From RHKX01 sp964497825 (GTDB lineage Bacteria; Actinomycetota; Thermoleophilia; Solirubrobacterales; 70-9), in the NCBI GenBank assembly GCA_964497825.1, contig CAZCFA010000027.1, forward strand, positions 1 to 35,390: 35,390 bases of DNA, read 5' to 3'. The notes below the pieces were generated by a model. That model ran no database searches, had not been told where the DNA came from, and saw only the letters and a program-made list of their open reading frames with translations. Below are positions 23,637 to 31,222 of this stretch, in pieces (within the stretch, counting starts at the first letter, position 1; the number at the start of each line of letters is the position of its first letter). The position numbers and the translations under genes are program-made.

Positions 23637-26396
23637 GCGCTCGCCGGACTCCAGCGCGCCGGCGGCGACCGCGGTCGCGAGCTCGGCCCGGGAGTGGATG
23701 TTGAGCTTGCGGTAGACGCGGCCGAGGTGGAACTCGATCGTCTTCGGGCTCAGGAACAGCTCGCCGGCGATCTCGCGGTTCTTGGCACCGCGGGCGGCCG
23801 CGAGCGCGACCCGCACCTCCTGCGCGGTGAGCTCCGTCGGCTCGTAGACGCGACGGCGGCGTACCGCCCCGGCGGCCTTGAGCTCCGCCGCGGCGCGCGC
23901 CTCCCACAGCGGCGCGCCGAGCGTCGCGAACATTGCGGCCGCCCGGCGCAGCCGCTCGCGCGCATCGACGCGCCGGCGCGCGCGGTGCAGCCGCGAGCCG
24001 TAGGCCAGCAGCGTCCGAGCGTGCTCGAACGGAGAGTCGGCCTCGCCGTGAAGCTCGAGCGCACGCTCGAAGTCGTCGTCGAAGCTCGAGCGGGCGACGA
24101 GGCCCGCGCAGCGCGCCGCTAGCGCGGACGCAAGCGCCGCCGGGCTGCCCTGCGCCTGCCGCTGCAGGAGCGCGGCGACGGCGCCGCCGTCCTCGCGCCG
24201 GCCCGACCGGCAGAGGGCCTCGACCAGGTCCGGCGCCCAGGGAATGACGAGCGGATCCTCGAAGCCGGCGAGCCGGGGCAGCTGCTCGAGCGGCTCGAGG
24301 GCTGCGATCGCCTCGGGCAGGCGATCGAGCGAGAGCTCGAGGAACCCGAGCGCCGCCCGGGCCCATCCGGCGGTGCTGCCGAACCCCCGCGACGGCGCGA
24401 TCTCATCGACCTCCGCCACGGCCTCGCGAGCCGCGTCCTGCTGGCCGCGGATGGCGGCGATCCGGGCGCCGACCGCGAGCGCGATCCCAAGCGATGCGAC
24501 CTGGCCCGACTCGCGCGCGCCCTCGATCGCCTCGGTGATCTTCGCCGAAGCCCGTTCGAGGCGCCCGATCCGGAGGTCGCAATCGGCGACGAGCACCTGG
24601 TAGTAGGGGAACAGGCCGCCCGCGCCGGCATCCTTGGCCGCCGCTTCGAGCCACTCGGCTTCCTCCAGCAGCAGCCGCTCCTGGCCGGTGGAGCGACGGC
24701 CGCCCAGGGCGAAGGCGACCGTCTGCGCCGCCGGCGCCAGCGGATCACAGCGCCGCAGCAACCTGCCGGCCTCGTTCAGCGGCTCGCGCGCCTCCTCCGA
24801 CCGGCCCCGCAGGGTCAGGCCGAGCCCGAGCGTCGCCAGCGCCTGGCAGCGAACGGGCTCCGGAGCCGTGTCCGGCAGGACAGCGATCGCGCGCTCGGCG
24901 GCGTCGAGGACGTGCACGCAGTTGCCGCCGACCGCCGCCGCCAGCCCGGCGTCGGCGTAGCTCCCCGCGGCGGCAGCCGGGTCCGTGGCGGCGATCGCCT
25001 CGGCCTCGGCGATCAGCAGCTCGCGCGTCTGCTCGGCCCCACGCACGCCGCCGTTCAGCGTCAGCAGCGCCAGCTGCCGCCTGACGGCACCGCGGGTGGC
25101 GGGGTCGTCGATCTCATCGGCGAGACCGAGCAGCACGAGGCCGCGGTCGTAGGCGCCACCGGTCGCCGCGGCGACGCCCGCCCCGAGCAGCCGCCGAGCG
25201 CGCTGCTCGCGATCGGTGCTCAACCGCGCCGCCTGCTCGAGCGCGTCGGCGGCGGTGCCGTGCGCCGCCCGAGCCGAAGCGCGGGCGGCGACGGCCTCCA
25301 TCTCATCCGCCACCGCGTCGTCGGCCCCGAGCGTGGCGGCGGCCCGGTGCCAGGCGCGGGCGTCACCGTCGTCGGCGCAGCGGGCCAGCGCCTCGTGCGC
25401 GCGGCGGCGGTCCGCCGCCGATGCTCCCTGAACGACGGCGCCGCGCAGCAGCGGATGATCGAACTCGAAGCGCCCAGCGGTGAGCCGCAACAGCCCCGCC
25501 TGCTCAGCCCGCTCGAGCTCGCCCGGATCGAGGCCGAGCTCGCGGCAAGCCGAACGGACGTCCTCGAGCCGCGGCGTGAAGGCGGTCGCCGCCAGCAGGC
25601 AGGCTCGCCGGGTCTGTGGCGGCACCGTCGCGATCCTCTGCTCGAACGCCCGCTGCAGGGTCAACCCCGGCGGCAGCGGCTGCTCGAGCGGCGAGCTCGC
25701 ACTGCGCTGCTCCGCGGTCAGCAGCGATGGAAGCTCGCGCAGGGCGAGGGGATTGCCCGCCGCCGCCTCGAGCAGGGACTCGGCCACGCTCGCAGCGAGG
25801 TCCGGGCTCGCGTTCAGAAGCAGCTCGCGGGCGCTGGCCGGATCGAGGCCGCGGACCGGCACCATCTCGACGCCCGGGCCGGCGAGCATCGCCGGGGGCG
25901 CGGAGCCGCGGGCCGCCGCCAACGCCGCGACCGGCTTCCCGCGCAGCCTGCGGGCGGCGTAGGCGACGCACTCCGCCGAGGCGCGGTCAAGCCACTGCGT
26001 GTCGTCGATCAGCAGCAGCAGCGGCTGTTCGGCGCCGGCCCGGCTCAGCAGCCCCAGGAACCCCGCGCAGACGGCGAACCGTTCGCCGGGCGCCGGCGGC
26101 GCCAGCGCCAGCGCGGCCTCGATCGCCCGGGCTTGGGGCGGCGGCAGCGCCCCGATCCCATCGAGCAGGCTCTCGCTCAGCTCCGCGAGCGCCGAGAACG
26201 GAAGGCTCGACTCCGCCTCCAGTCCGGCGGTCCGCAGGCAGCGCAGTCCCGACGCGTTGCGCTCGGCGTGGTCGAGCAGCGCCGACTTCCCGATCCCCGG
26301 CTCGCCGTGAAGCACCAGGGCCCCTCCCTCGCCCGAGCGGACCGCGGTGAGCGCCGCCTCGATCCTTCCGATCTCAGCTTCTCTCCCTGTGAGCAT
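23610..26396 (-). CDS. Large LuxR/LAL-type ATPase transcriptional regulator
   Basis: 928 residues from ATG 26396, with GGAGG close upstream. N-terminal STAND/AAA NTPase: GREAEIGRIEAAL, Walker A GEPGIGKSALL (31-41), Walker B PLLLLIDDTQWLD (about 125-137), then a winged-helix-like region. The middle (about 330-840) is a long array of Ala/Leu-rich helical TPR-like repeats for signal sensing. The C-terminus is a LuxR/GerE helix-turn-helix, ELTAQEVRVALAAARGAKNREIAGELFLSPKTIEFHLGRVYRKLNIHSRAEL (about 855-905). LAL (MalT-like) regulators are ATP-dependent activators responding to small ligands. Regulated genes are not evident. The divergent 35-codon ORF and the membrane gene beyond it are candidates, as is the overlapping sulfotransferase gene. 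Confidence 0.95.
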   Translation of the reverse strand: MLTGREAEIGRIEAALTAVRSGEGGALVLHGEPGIGKSALLDHAERNASGLRCLRTAGLEAESSLPFSALAELSESLLDGIGALPPPQARAIEAALALAPPAPGERFAVCAGFLGLLSRAGAEQPLLLLIDDTQWLDRASAECVAYAARRLRGKPVAALAAARGSAPPAMLAGPGVEMVPVRGLDPASARELLLNASPDLAASVAESLLEAAAGNPLALRELPSLLTAEQRSASSPLEQPLPPGLTLQRAFEQRIATVPPQTRRACLLAATAFTPRLEDVRSACRELGLDPGELERAEQAGLLRLTAGRFEFDHPLLRGAVVQGASAADRRRAHEALARCADDGDARAWHRAAATLGADDAVADEMEAVAARASARAAHGTAADALEQAARLSTDREQRARRLLGAGVAAATGGAYDRGLVLLGLADEIDDPATRGAVRRQLALLTLNGGVRGAEQTRELLIAEAEAIAATDPAAAAGSYADAGLAAAVGGNCVHVLDAAERAIAVLPDTAPEPVRCQALATLGLGLTLRGRSEEAREPLNEAGRLLRRCDPLAPAAQTVAFALGGRRSTGQERLLLEEAEWLEAAAKDAGAGGLFPYYQVLVADCDLRIGRLERASAKITEAIEGARESGQVASLGIALAVGARIAAIRGQQDAAREAVAEVDEIAPSRGFGSTAGWARAALGFLELSLDRLPEAIAALEPLEQLPRLAGFEDPLVIPWAPDLVEALCRSGRREDGGAVAALLQRQAQGSPAALASALAARCAGLVARSSFDDDFERALELHGEADSPFEHARTLLAYGSRLHRARRRVDARERLRRAAAMFATLGAPLWEARAAAELKAAGAVRRRRVYEPTELTAQEVRVALAAARGAKNREIAGELFLSPKTIEFHLGRVYRKLNIHSRAELATAVAAGALESGERSAAEQPAE

Positions 26397-26406
26397 CGGG
26401 CCTCCG

Positions 26407-26412
26407 AGGATA
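26407..26412 (-). promoter_or_regulatory. -10 box of the LAL regulator (TATCCT)
   Basis: On the minus strand TATCCT ends 10 bases before ATG 26396, with GGAGG in the spacer. The transcript would have a very short leader. Confidence 0.45.
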
Positions 26413-26550
26413 GGCGAGGAGCCGCGCTGAGACTAGGGAAACGCCCGGTGCTATCCGCACGCGGGACGCCTAGATTCGATCTCGCCTCCTAGCCGCAACG
26501 AACCGGCGACGACCACCAGGATCAACCCAACCGAGAGAACGGAGATCGAG

Positions 26551-26658
26551 ATGAGCAGAGCAGGCACACTCGCGTTTGTCGTGATGCCGAAGGGGGGACG
26601 CCGGCGGCCGACCAGGCCGGCCCCCAACCGCGCTGCCGACCGGAACCGCCGCGTCTGA
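26551..26658 (+). CDS. Very small ORF (35 residues), basic peptide
   Basis: ATG 26551, preceded by GGAG with six-base spacing, ends at TGA 26656-26658. The product starts MSRAGTLAFVVMPKGG and ends in an Arg/Pro-rich tail with charged GRRRPTRPAPNRAADRNRRV, so a short hydrophobic start and a strongly basic end. A perfect 12-bp stem hairpin begins 9 bases after its stop, and a TAGATT box lies about 75 bases upstream (26471-26476). Together these look like a complete small transcription unit divergent from the LAL regulator. I do not recognise the peptide. It may be a regulatory leader, a secreted or nucleic-acid-binding peptide, or a spurious ORF. Confidence 0.45.
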   Translation: MSRAGTLAFVVMPKGGRRRPTRPAPNRAADRNRRV

Positions 26659-26667
26659 GCGGAGCAG

Positions 26668-26698
26668 GCAGGCGGACGGTCGGCGGCCGTCCGCCTGC
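26668..26698 (+). terminator. Strong hairpin terminator after the small ORF
   Basis: GCAGGCGGACGG (26668-26679), loop TCGGCGG, CCGTCCGCCTGC (26687-26698): a perfect 12-bp GC-rich stem. No T-tract follows. It isolates the small ORF from the membrane gene downstream. Confidence 0.75.
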
Positions 26699-26741
26699 TC
26701 GATCGGCGGTGGCGCCCGGCGCGGGCGGGTAGCGGTGGGGC

Positions 26742-27107
26742 ATGGTCGACGTCAGGCGGCTCGCCGCCGTCGATATGCATGGGGCCGCCGGCACCCTGCT
26801 CCGGCGCCGGATCATCCTCGCTGAGTTCGCGTTCGGGGCGCTCGCCGGCGTCGGGCTCGGGATCTGGGTGCTGACCGCCGCCGCGCCGCTCGGGATCTGG
26901 GCGATCGGCATCGGCCTCAACTACCTGCCGCTGGCGATCTACGCGATCCGCCTGTCGCCGGCCGGGGCGCTCGAGCGCGAGCTCGCCGGCATCGACGTCG
27001 ACGCCGAGCTGCGCCGCTACACCGTCGCCCAGCTCTGGATCTTCGTGCCGCTGCTGTTCGCCGTCCTCGCGGCGCTGCAGGAGGGCGCGCGCCGCCGCTG
27101 GCGCTAG
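26742..27107 (+). CDS. Small hypothetical membrane protein
   Basis: 121 residues, ATG 26742. Three hydrophobic helices are predicted: ILAEFAFGALAGVGLGIWVLTAAA (about 25-48), LGIWAIGIGLNYLPLAIYAIRL (about 50-71) and AQLWIFVPLLFAVLAALQ (about 96-113). The stretch GLNYLPLAIYAI, followed by ALERELAGIDVDAELRRYTVAQLW, is a recognisable conserved actinobacterial membrane protein pattern with no assigned function. Its stop codon TAG overlaps the TAGCCT -10 box of purS, so the end of this gene and the purS promoter share bases. It is not obviously part of the purine pathway. Any link to the LAL regulator is guesswork. Confidence 0.7.
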   Translation: MVDVRRLAAVDMHGAAGTLLRRRIILAEFAFGALAGVGLGIWVLTAAAPLGIWAIGIGLNYLPLAIYAIRLSPAGALERELAGIDVDAELRRYTVAQLWIFVPLLFAVLAALQEGARRRWR

Positions 27108-27110
27108 CCT
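27105..27110 (+). promoter_or_regulatory. -10 box of purS (TAGCCT)
   Basis: TAGCCT overlaps the preceding stop codon and is followed by 8 bases and TTG 27119. It supports the TTG start. Confidence 0.5.
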
Positions 27111-27118
27111 CAGCCCCC

Positions 27119-27352
27119 TTGCACGCGCGCGTCCTGATCCGACCCAAGCAGGGAATCCTCGATCCGCAGGGGAAGGCGGTCGAGCGGGCGCTGCCGACGC
27201 TCGGCTTCGACGGGGTCGCCGACGTCCGCGTCGGCCGCCTGGTCGAGCTCGAGATCGAGGACGAGAGCCGGCTGCCGGAGCTCTGCGAGAAGCTGCTCGC
27301 CAACCCGCTGATCGAGGACTTCGAGATCGAGGGGACGAGCGCGGACGGGTGA
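27119..27352 (+). CDS. purS: Phosphoribosylformylglycinamidine synthase subunit PurS
   Basis: 77 residues from TTG 27119. No ATG or GTG fits the N-terminus, and HARVLIRPKQGILDPQGKAVERALPTLGF is a normal full PurS start. PurS is a small homodimer that bridges PurQ and PurL in the three-subunit FGAM synthetase of Gram-positive bacteria. VADVRVGRLVELEI and CEKLLANPLIEDFEIE complete the fold. It overlaps purQ by four bases (GTGA), so the two are translationally coupled. Its promoter is probably the TAGCCT box just upstream. Confidence 0.95.
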   Translation: MHARVLIRPKQGILDPQGKAVERALPTLGFDGVADVRVGRLVELEIEDESRLPELCEKLLANPLIEDFEIEGTSADG

Positions 27353-28011
27353 AGTTCGGCGTCCTCCGCTTTCCCGGCTCCTGCGACGAGAACGACGCCG
27401 CCGCCGCCTGCGAGCGCGTCGGCACGGCCGAGATCATCTGGCACGCCGAGCCGAGCATCGGCGACGTCGACGCCGTCGTCATCCCCGGGGGCTTCTCCTA
27501 CGGCGACTACCTGCGGGTCGGCGCGATCGCCCGCTTCGCGCCAGCGATGGAGGCGGTCGCCCGCTTCGCCCGCGAGGGCGGCCCGGTGCTCGGCATCTGC
27601 AACGGCTTCCAGGTGCTCTGCGAGGCGCGGATGCTGCCCGGGGCGCTGCTGCCGAACCGCTCGCTGCGCTTCCTCTGCCGCCAGGTCGGGATCGAGGTCG
27701 CCGACGCGGGCTCGACCTGGACCCGCGGCTGCCGGCCCGGCGAGACGCTCTCGATACCGGTCAAGCACACGACCGGCTGCTTCTTCGCCCCGCCGGAGCA
27801 GCTCGAGGCGATCGAGGCGACCGGGCAGGTCGTCTTCCGCTACGCGGGCGGCGACAACCCGAACGGATCGATCAACGACATCGCCGGCGTCCGCAACGAG
27901 GCCGGCAACGTCGTCGGCCTGATGCCCCATCCCGAGCACGCGGTCGATCCGCTGACCGGCTCGGTCGACGGCCTGGCGCTGTTCCGCTCGGCGGCGCTGA
28001 CGCCGGCGTAG
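27349..28011 (+). CDS. purQ: Phosphoribosylformylglycinamidine synthase subunit PurQ (glutaminase)
   Basis: 220 residues from GTG 27349. PurQ hydrolyses glutamine and channels ammonia to PurL for FGAM synthesis. The N-terminus KFGVLRFPGSCDENDAAAA is typical. VIPGGFSYGDYLRVGAIA is followed by the nucleophile elbow PVLGICNGFQVL (Cys84) and the catalytic His/Glu pair in GLMPHPEHA. Length is normal for the separate Gram-positive type. The partner purL is not adjacent: 37 bases after purQ a glycosyltransferase begins with its own promoter. purL must lie elsewhere, possibly beyond the right edge. Confidence 0.97.
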   Translation: MKFGVLRFPGSCDENDAAAACERVGTAEIIWHAEPSIGDVDAVVIPGGFSYGDYLRVGAIARFAPAMEAVARFAREGGPVLGICNGFQVLCEARMLPGALLPNRSLRFLCRQVGIEVADAGSTWTRGCRPGETLSIPVKHTTGCFFAPPEQLEAIEATGQVVFRYAGGDNPNGSINDIAGVRNEAGNVVGLMPHPEHAVDPLTGSVDGLALFRSAALTPA

Positions 28012-28033
28012 CGCCACGCGGCGGCGCCATCTC

Positions 28034-28039
28034 TACCCT
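28034..28039 (+). promoter_or_regulatory. -10 box of glycosyltransferase 2 (TACCCT)
   Basis: TACCCT followed by 9 bases and ATG 28049. No SD is visible. Confidence 0.45.
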
Positions 28040-28048
28040 CCCCGCCCC

Positions 28049-29116
28049 ATGCGAGTAGGTATCTGCGCCTTCTGGTTCAACCGCGGGCAGGGCGTCGTCG
28101 CCCGTCAGCTGCGCTCGGCGCTCGACGCGCTCGGCCACGAGACGTTCGTGCTCGGGCGGCCGACGAAGGAGTCGTTCCCGATGCCGCAACAGGCGCGCGA
28201 GGACGACGTCTGGGCGCAGGCCGGGGTGACGCCGGCATCGGACTTCCTCATCCCCGCCGAGGAGCTCGTCGGCTGGGCCGGCGAGCGCTCGCTCGAGGCC
28301 TGCTTCTTCGACCAGAACTACGAGTGGGAGGCGATCGGGGCGCTGCGCGGCGCCGGCGTGCAGACGATCGGCCGCTTCGTCTGGGAGCGGTTCAGCGACG
28401 AGCACGTCGGACCCGCGAGCGACGCCTACGACCTGATCTACGCGCTGACCCGGGCCGAGCAGCGGCGCTACGCGGGGATCGGGATCGAGGCGCCCTACAT
28501 CCGCTGGGGCGTTCATCCCGAGTACGAGCGCTACACGCCGCGGCGCCGCTCCGACGTCGTCGAGTTCCACTACCACGCCGGGCTGCTCGGCAAGCGCAAG
28601 CCGTTCAAGGAGGTGATCACCGCGTTCTCGGCGACGCCGGAGCCGGAGCTGCGGCTGATCGTCAAGGCGCAGATCGAGCGGCGGATGAAGTTCCTCGAGC
28701 GGGCGGCGCGGGATGATCCGCGGGTCGAGCTCGTGCTCGAGGACCTGCCGACCGACGAGCACCTGCAGCGGTTCGCCGACAGCCACGTCTGCGTGGCGCC
28801 GGCGCGCTGGGAGGGGCTCGGCCTGCACCTGTACGAGGCGATCGCGTTCGGGATGCCGATCGTCTGCAACGACGACCCGCCGATGAACGAGCTCGTCTCC
28901 GACGGCGTCAACGGGCTGCTCGTCCGCTCCCACGACGACGGCCTCGCCAACTCCGGGATCCCGGCCCGGGTCGTCGACGTTCCGGCGCTGACCGCGGCGA
29001 TCTCGCGCCTCGCCGACCCCGGGCTCCGGGCCGAGCTCGCCGCGGGCGCGCTCGAGCGCAAGCGCGAGCGCAGCTGGGAGCGGACGGTCGCCGACGTCGC
29101 GGAGCTGCTGCGCTGA
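28049..29116 (+). CDS. GT4-family glycosyltransferase (paralogue 2 of 4)
   Basis: 355 residues from ATG 28049. Same architecture as the gene at 14056: RVGICAFWFNRGQGVVARQLRSALDALGHETFVLGRP, FDQNYEWEAIGALRGAGVQTIGRFVWERF, a hinge HAGLLGKRKP, KAQIERRMKFLERAA, and the donor site APARWEGLGLHLYEA with the E-x7-E pair (about 255 and 263), then MPIVCNDDPPMNELVSDGVNG. Expected to transfer a sugar from a nucleotide-sugar to an unknown acceptor in the cytoplasm. Its TGA lies in CTGA with the likely CTG start of the lipoprotein gene, so the two are probably coupled. Shared blocks across four paralogues suggest duplication and divergence within one region. Confidence 0.87.
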   Translation: MRVGICAFWFNRGQGVVARQLRSALDALGHETFVLGRPTKESFPMPQQAREDDVWAQAGVTPASDFLIPAEELVGWAGERSLEACFFDQNYEWEAIGALRGAGVQTIGRFVWERFSDEHVGPASDAYDLIYALTRAEQRRYAGIGIEAPYIRWGVHPEYERYTPRRRSDVVEFHYHAGLLGKRKPFKEVITAFSATPEPELRLIVKAQIERRMKFLERAARDDPRVELVLEDLPTDEHLQRFADSHVCVAPARWEGLGLHLYEAIAFGMPIVCNDDPPMNELVSDGVNGLLVRSHDDGLANSGIPARVVDVPALTAAISRLADPGLRAELAAGALERKRERSWERTVADVAELLR

Positions 29117-30234
29117 GCCGGGGTCGCCGCGCGGCGGTCGCGGCGGTCGCGGCGGTCCTGCTCGCCGCCGCGCCGGCCGCCTGCGGCGAGAAGCCCGAGC
29201 CGAGCGGCTCGACGACCGCGCCGGCGACCGCGCCGGCGCCGGCGGATGCCTCCGAGCTGCCCCGCGCCGGCGATCCCGGGATGCGGTTCGGCTACAACGA
29301 CGGCTTCGCCGCCGGCAGCGCCAAGATCGGGCTGCTGCCCGCCTCCGGCGCCGACACGGTGCGGCTGCGGATGAACTGGCGCGCGATCGAGCCGCAGCCG
29401 GGACGCTACGACTGGAGCCGCTTCGACGCGCTCTACACCGAGCTGCTGGGGATCGGGATCAGGCCGCTGTGGTACGTGATGGAGGCGCCGTGCTGGGCCG
29501 GCGACCCACAGATCCCCTGCGATCCGGCGGCGAACTCGGCCGGCGCACCCGGGCCCGAGCACGCCGGCGACTACGCGCGCTTCGTCGCCACGGTCGCCCA
29601 GCGCTATCCGCAGTCGCTCGCGATCGAGATCGGCAACGAGGTCAACGACCCCACCTTCTGGCCGCACGGGCAGGACCCGGTCGCCTACACGCGGCTGCTC
29701 GCGGCGGTCGCGGCGGCGGTCGACGGCAGCGGCTCGCAGCTGCCGATCGTCGCCGGCGGCCTCGCCCCGGTCACCAAGCCAAAGCGCGGCAAGGTCCGCT
29801 GGCGCACCTACCTCGGCGCGATGCTGGCCAACGGCGCCGCCGGCTACGTCGATGCGCTCGCCTTCCACCCCTACGTCCGCAGCGCCCCCGGCGAGGACCC
29901 GGGGCCGCTGGTCGGCGCGCTGGTCGACGAGGTGCGGGCGTTCATCGCCGCGCACGGGGCCGGCGCCGAGCCGCTGTGGATCACCGAGGTCGGGTTGACG
30001 ATGGCCTCGCGGCCGCCGCGGACGGCGGCGCAGCAGGCGCGCGGGCTGGTCTCGATCCTGACCGCGCTGCGCGACCGCGGCATCCCGGTCGTGATCGTCC
30101 ACCGCCTCGTCGACGAGGTCCGGGCCGACTTCCCGCTGGAGGCCGGCTTCGGCGTGGTCGAGAACGACCACCGCACCCGCAAGCCCGCCTACTGCGCGAT
30201 CGCGGCCTGGCGCGGCGACCCCTGCAACCGCTGA
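29113..30234 (+). CDS. Lipoprotein with glycoside-hydrolase-like (clan GH-A) domain, CTG start
   Basis: 373 residues if translation starts at CTG 29113. An ATG at 29281 is the first standard start, but it would cut away an in-frame lipoprotein signal: SRGRR, an Ala/Val/Leu core, then PAAC with Cys24 followed by GEKPEPSGSTTAPATAPAPA. No ATG, GTG or TTG lies in frame upstream as far as I traced (to about 28741). CTG overlaps the preceding TGA as CTGA, like the ATGA overlaps elsewhere. The mature domain has RLRMNWRAIEPQPGRYDWSRFDALY, GIRPLWYVMEAP, LAIEIGNEVNDPTFWP (Glu of GNE as acid/base), ALAFHPYV and LWITEVGLT (likely nucleophile Glu). This fits a TIM-barrel hydrolase of the GH5/GH39-like clan, exported and lipid-anchored. 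Confidence 0.75.
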   Translation: MSRGRRAAVAAVAAVLLAAAPAACGEKPEPSGSTTAPATAPAPADASELPRAGDPGMRFGYNDGFAAGSAKIGLLPASGADTVRLRMNWRAIEPQPGRYDWSRFDALYTELLGIGIRPLWYVMEAPCWAGDPQIPCDPAANSAGAPGPEHAGDYARFVATVAQRYPQSLAIEIGNEVNDPTFWPHGQDPVAYTRLLAAVAAAVDGSGSQLPIVAGGLAPVTKPKRGKVRWRTYLGAMLANGAAGYVDALAFHPYVRSAPGEDPGPLVGALVDEVRAFIAAHGAGAEPLWITEVGLTMASRPPRTAAQQARGLVSILTALRDRGIPVVIVHRLVDEVRADFPLEAGFGVVENDHRTRKPAYCAIAAWRGDPCNR

Positions 30235-30241
30235 TCCGGCC

Positions 30242-30258
30242 CCGGGACGGAGTCCCGG
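30242..30258 (+). terminator. Hairpin terminator after the lipoprotein gene
   Basis: CCGGGAC (30242-30248), loop GGA, GTCCCGG (30252-30258): a perfect 7-bp stem with a 3-nt loop, 7 bases after the stop codon. The next promoter follows immediately. Confidence 0.6.
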
Positions 30259-30269
30259 CGAGGTGGATC

Positions 30270-30275
30270 TAAGCT
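30270..30275 (+). promoter_or_regulatory. -10 box of sulfotransferase 2 (TAAGCT)
   Basis: TAAGCT followed by 10 bases and ATG 30286. There is no clear SD. Confidence 0.45.
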
Positions 30276-30285
30276 TCCGGGCACG

Positions 30286-31206
30286 ATGGGGCTCCTCTCC
30301 CGCAGCAACAAGGGCGGCGCCGCGCGAGCGCCGGTGCCGTTCATCGTCGGCGTCGGACGCTCGGGTACGACGATGCTGCGGCTGATGCTCGACGCGCACC
30401 CGGCGTTGACGATCCCGCCCGAGACGCACTTCGTCCCCGACCTGATCGACGCGATCGAGGGCGGCGCAACGCCCGAGCAGGCCGTCGAGGTGATGACCGC
30501 CGTGCGCCAGTGGGGCGATCTGCACACCGAGCCCGCCGAGGTGCTGGAGCGCTGGCGACGGCTCGACCGCTTCGAGGCGGGCCCGGCGCTGCGCGCCTTC
30601 TACGAGATCTTTCCCGAGCGCATGAACAAGCCACGCTACGGCGAGAAGACGCCCGCCTACGTCAAGAGCATGATCAAGATCGAGTCGGTGCTGCCGGAGG
30701 CGCGGTTCATCCACGTGATCCGCGACGGCCGCGACGTCGCGCTGTCGCGCTGGAAGCGCACGCTCGGCGACAAGCAGCCGGCGCCCGCCTCGCGCGTCGC
30801 CGGGACCTGGGCGCGCCGGATCCGCCGCGCCCAGCGCCACGGTCGCAAGGTCCGCCACTACATCGAGCTGCGCTACGAGGATCTCGTCACCGACACCGAG
30901 CCCAGCCTGCGGCGGATCTGCGAGTACCTAGAGCTCGACTGGGACCCGGTCGTGCTGCGCTACTACGAGCACGCGGCCGAGCGCATGGCCGAGATGGCGC
31001 GCGACCTGCCGGCCACCGATGGCAAGCCGACCCGCCCCGGCGCCGAGCGCATGCAGGCACACGCGATGACCCAGAAGCCGCCCGACCCGAGCGCGATGTA
31101 CCGCTGGAAGCAGCGGATGAAGCCGGAGGACGTCGACGCCTTCGACGCCGCCGCCGGCGAGCTGCTGGCCGAGCTCGGCTACGAGTCGGAGGCGCGACGG
31201 CGGTGA
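30286..31206 (+). CDS. Sulfotransferase family protein 2
   Basis: 306 residues from ATG 30286. P-loop PFIVGVGRSGTTMLRLMLDAHP (about 18-39) is the PAPS-binding site. GEKTPAYV and FIHVIRDGRDVALSRW match the 3'-phosphate-binding block of the Sulfotransfer_3-like family, and YIELRYEDLV is another hallmark of the family. PETHFVPDLIDAIEGG follows the P-loop. No signal peptide or membrane helix. Expected activity: sulfation of a sugar or lipid hydroxyl in the cytoplasm. It starts a plus-strand run of five genes (sulfotransferase, O-methyltransferase, glycosyltransferase, methyltransferase, glycosyltransferase). The first gap is 16 bases and the others are short, so they are probably one operon. Confidence 0.85.
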   Translation: MGLLSRSNKGGAARAPVPFIVGVGRSGTTMLRLMLDAHPALTIPPETHFVPDLIDAIEGGATPEQAVEVMTAVRQWGDLHTEPAEVLERWRRLDRFEAGPALRAFYEIFPERMNKPRYGEKTPAYVKSMIKIESVLPEARFIHVIRDGRDVALSRWKRTLGDKQPAPASRVAGTWARRIRRAQRHGRKVRHYIELRYEDLVTDTEPSLRRICEYLELDWDPVVLRYYEHAAERMAEMARDLPATDGKPTRPGAERMQAHAMTQKPPDPSAMYRWKQRMKPEDVDAFDAAAGELLAELGYESEARRR

Positions 31207-31222
31207 CCGGATCGGAGCCCCT

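Noticed and set aside
26730..26741. TAGCGG box before the small membrane protein gene
   Set aside because: It lacks the final T of TANNNT at the correct place, so I did not count it with the twelve leaderless promoters.
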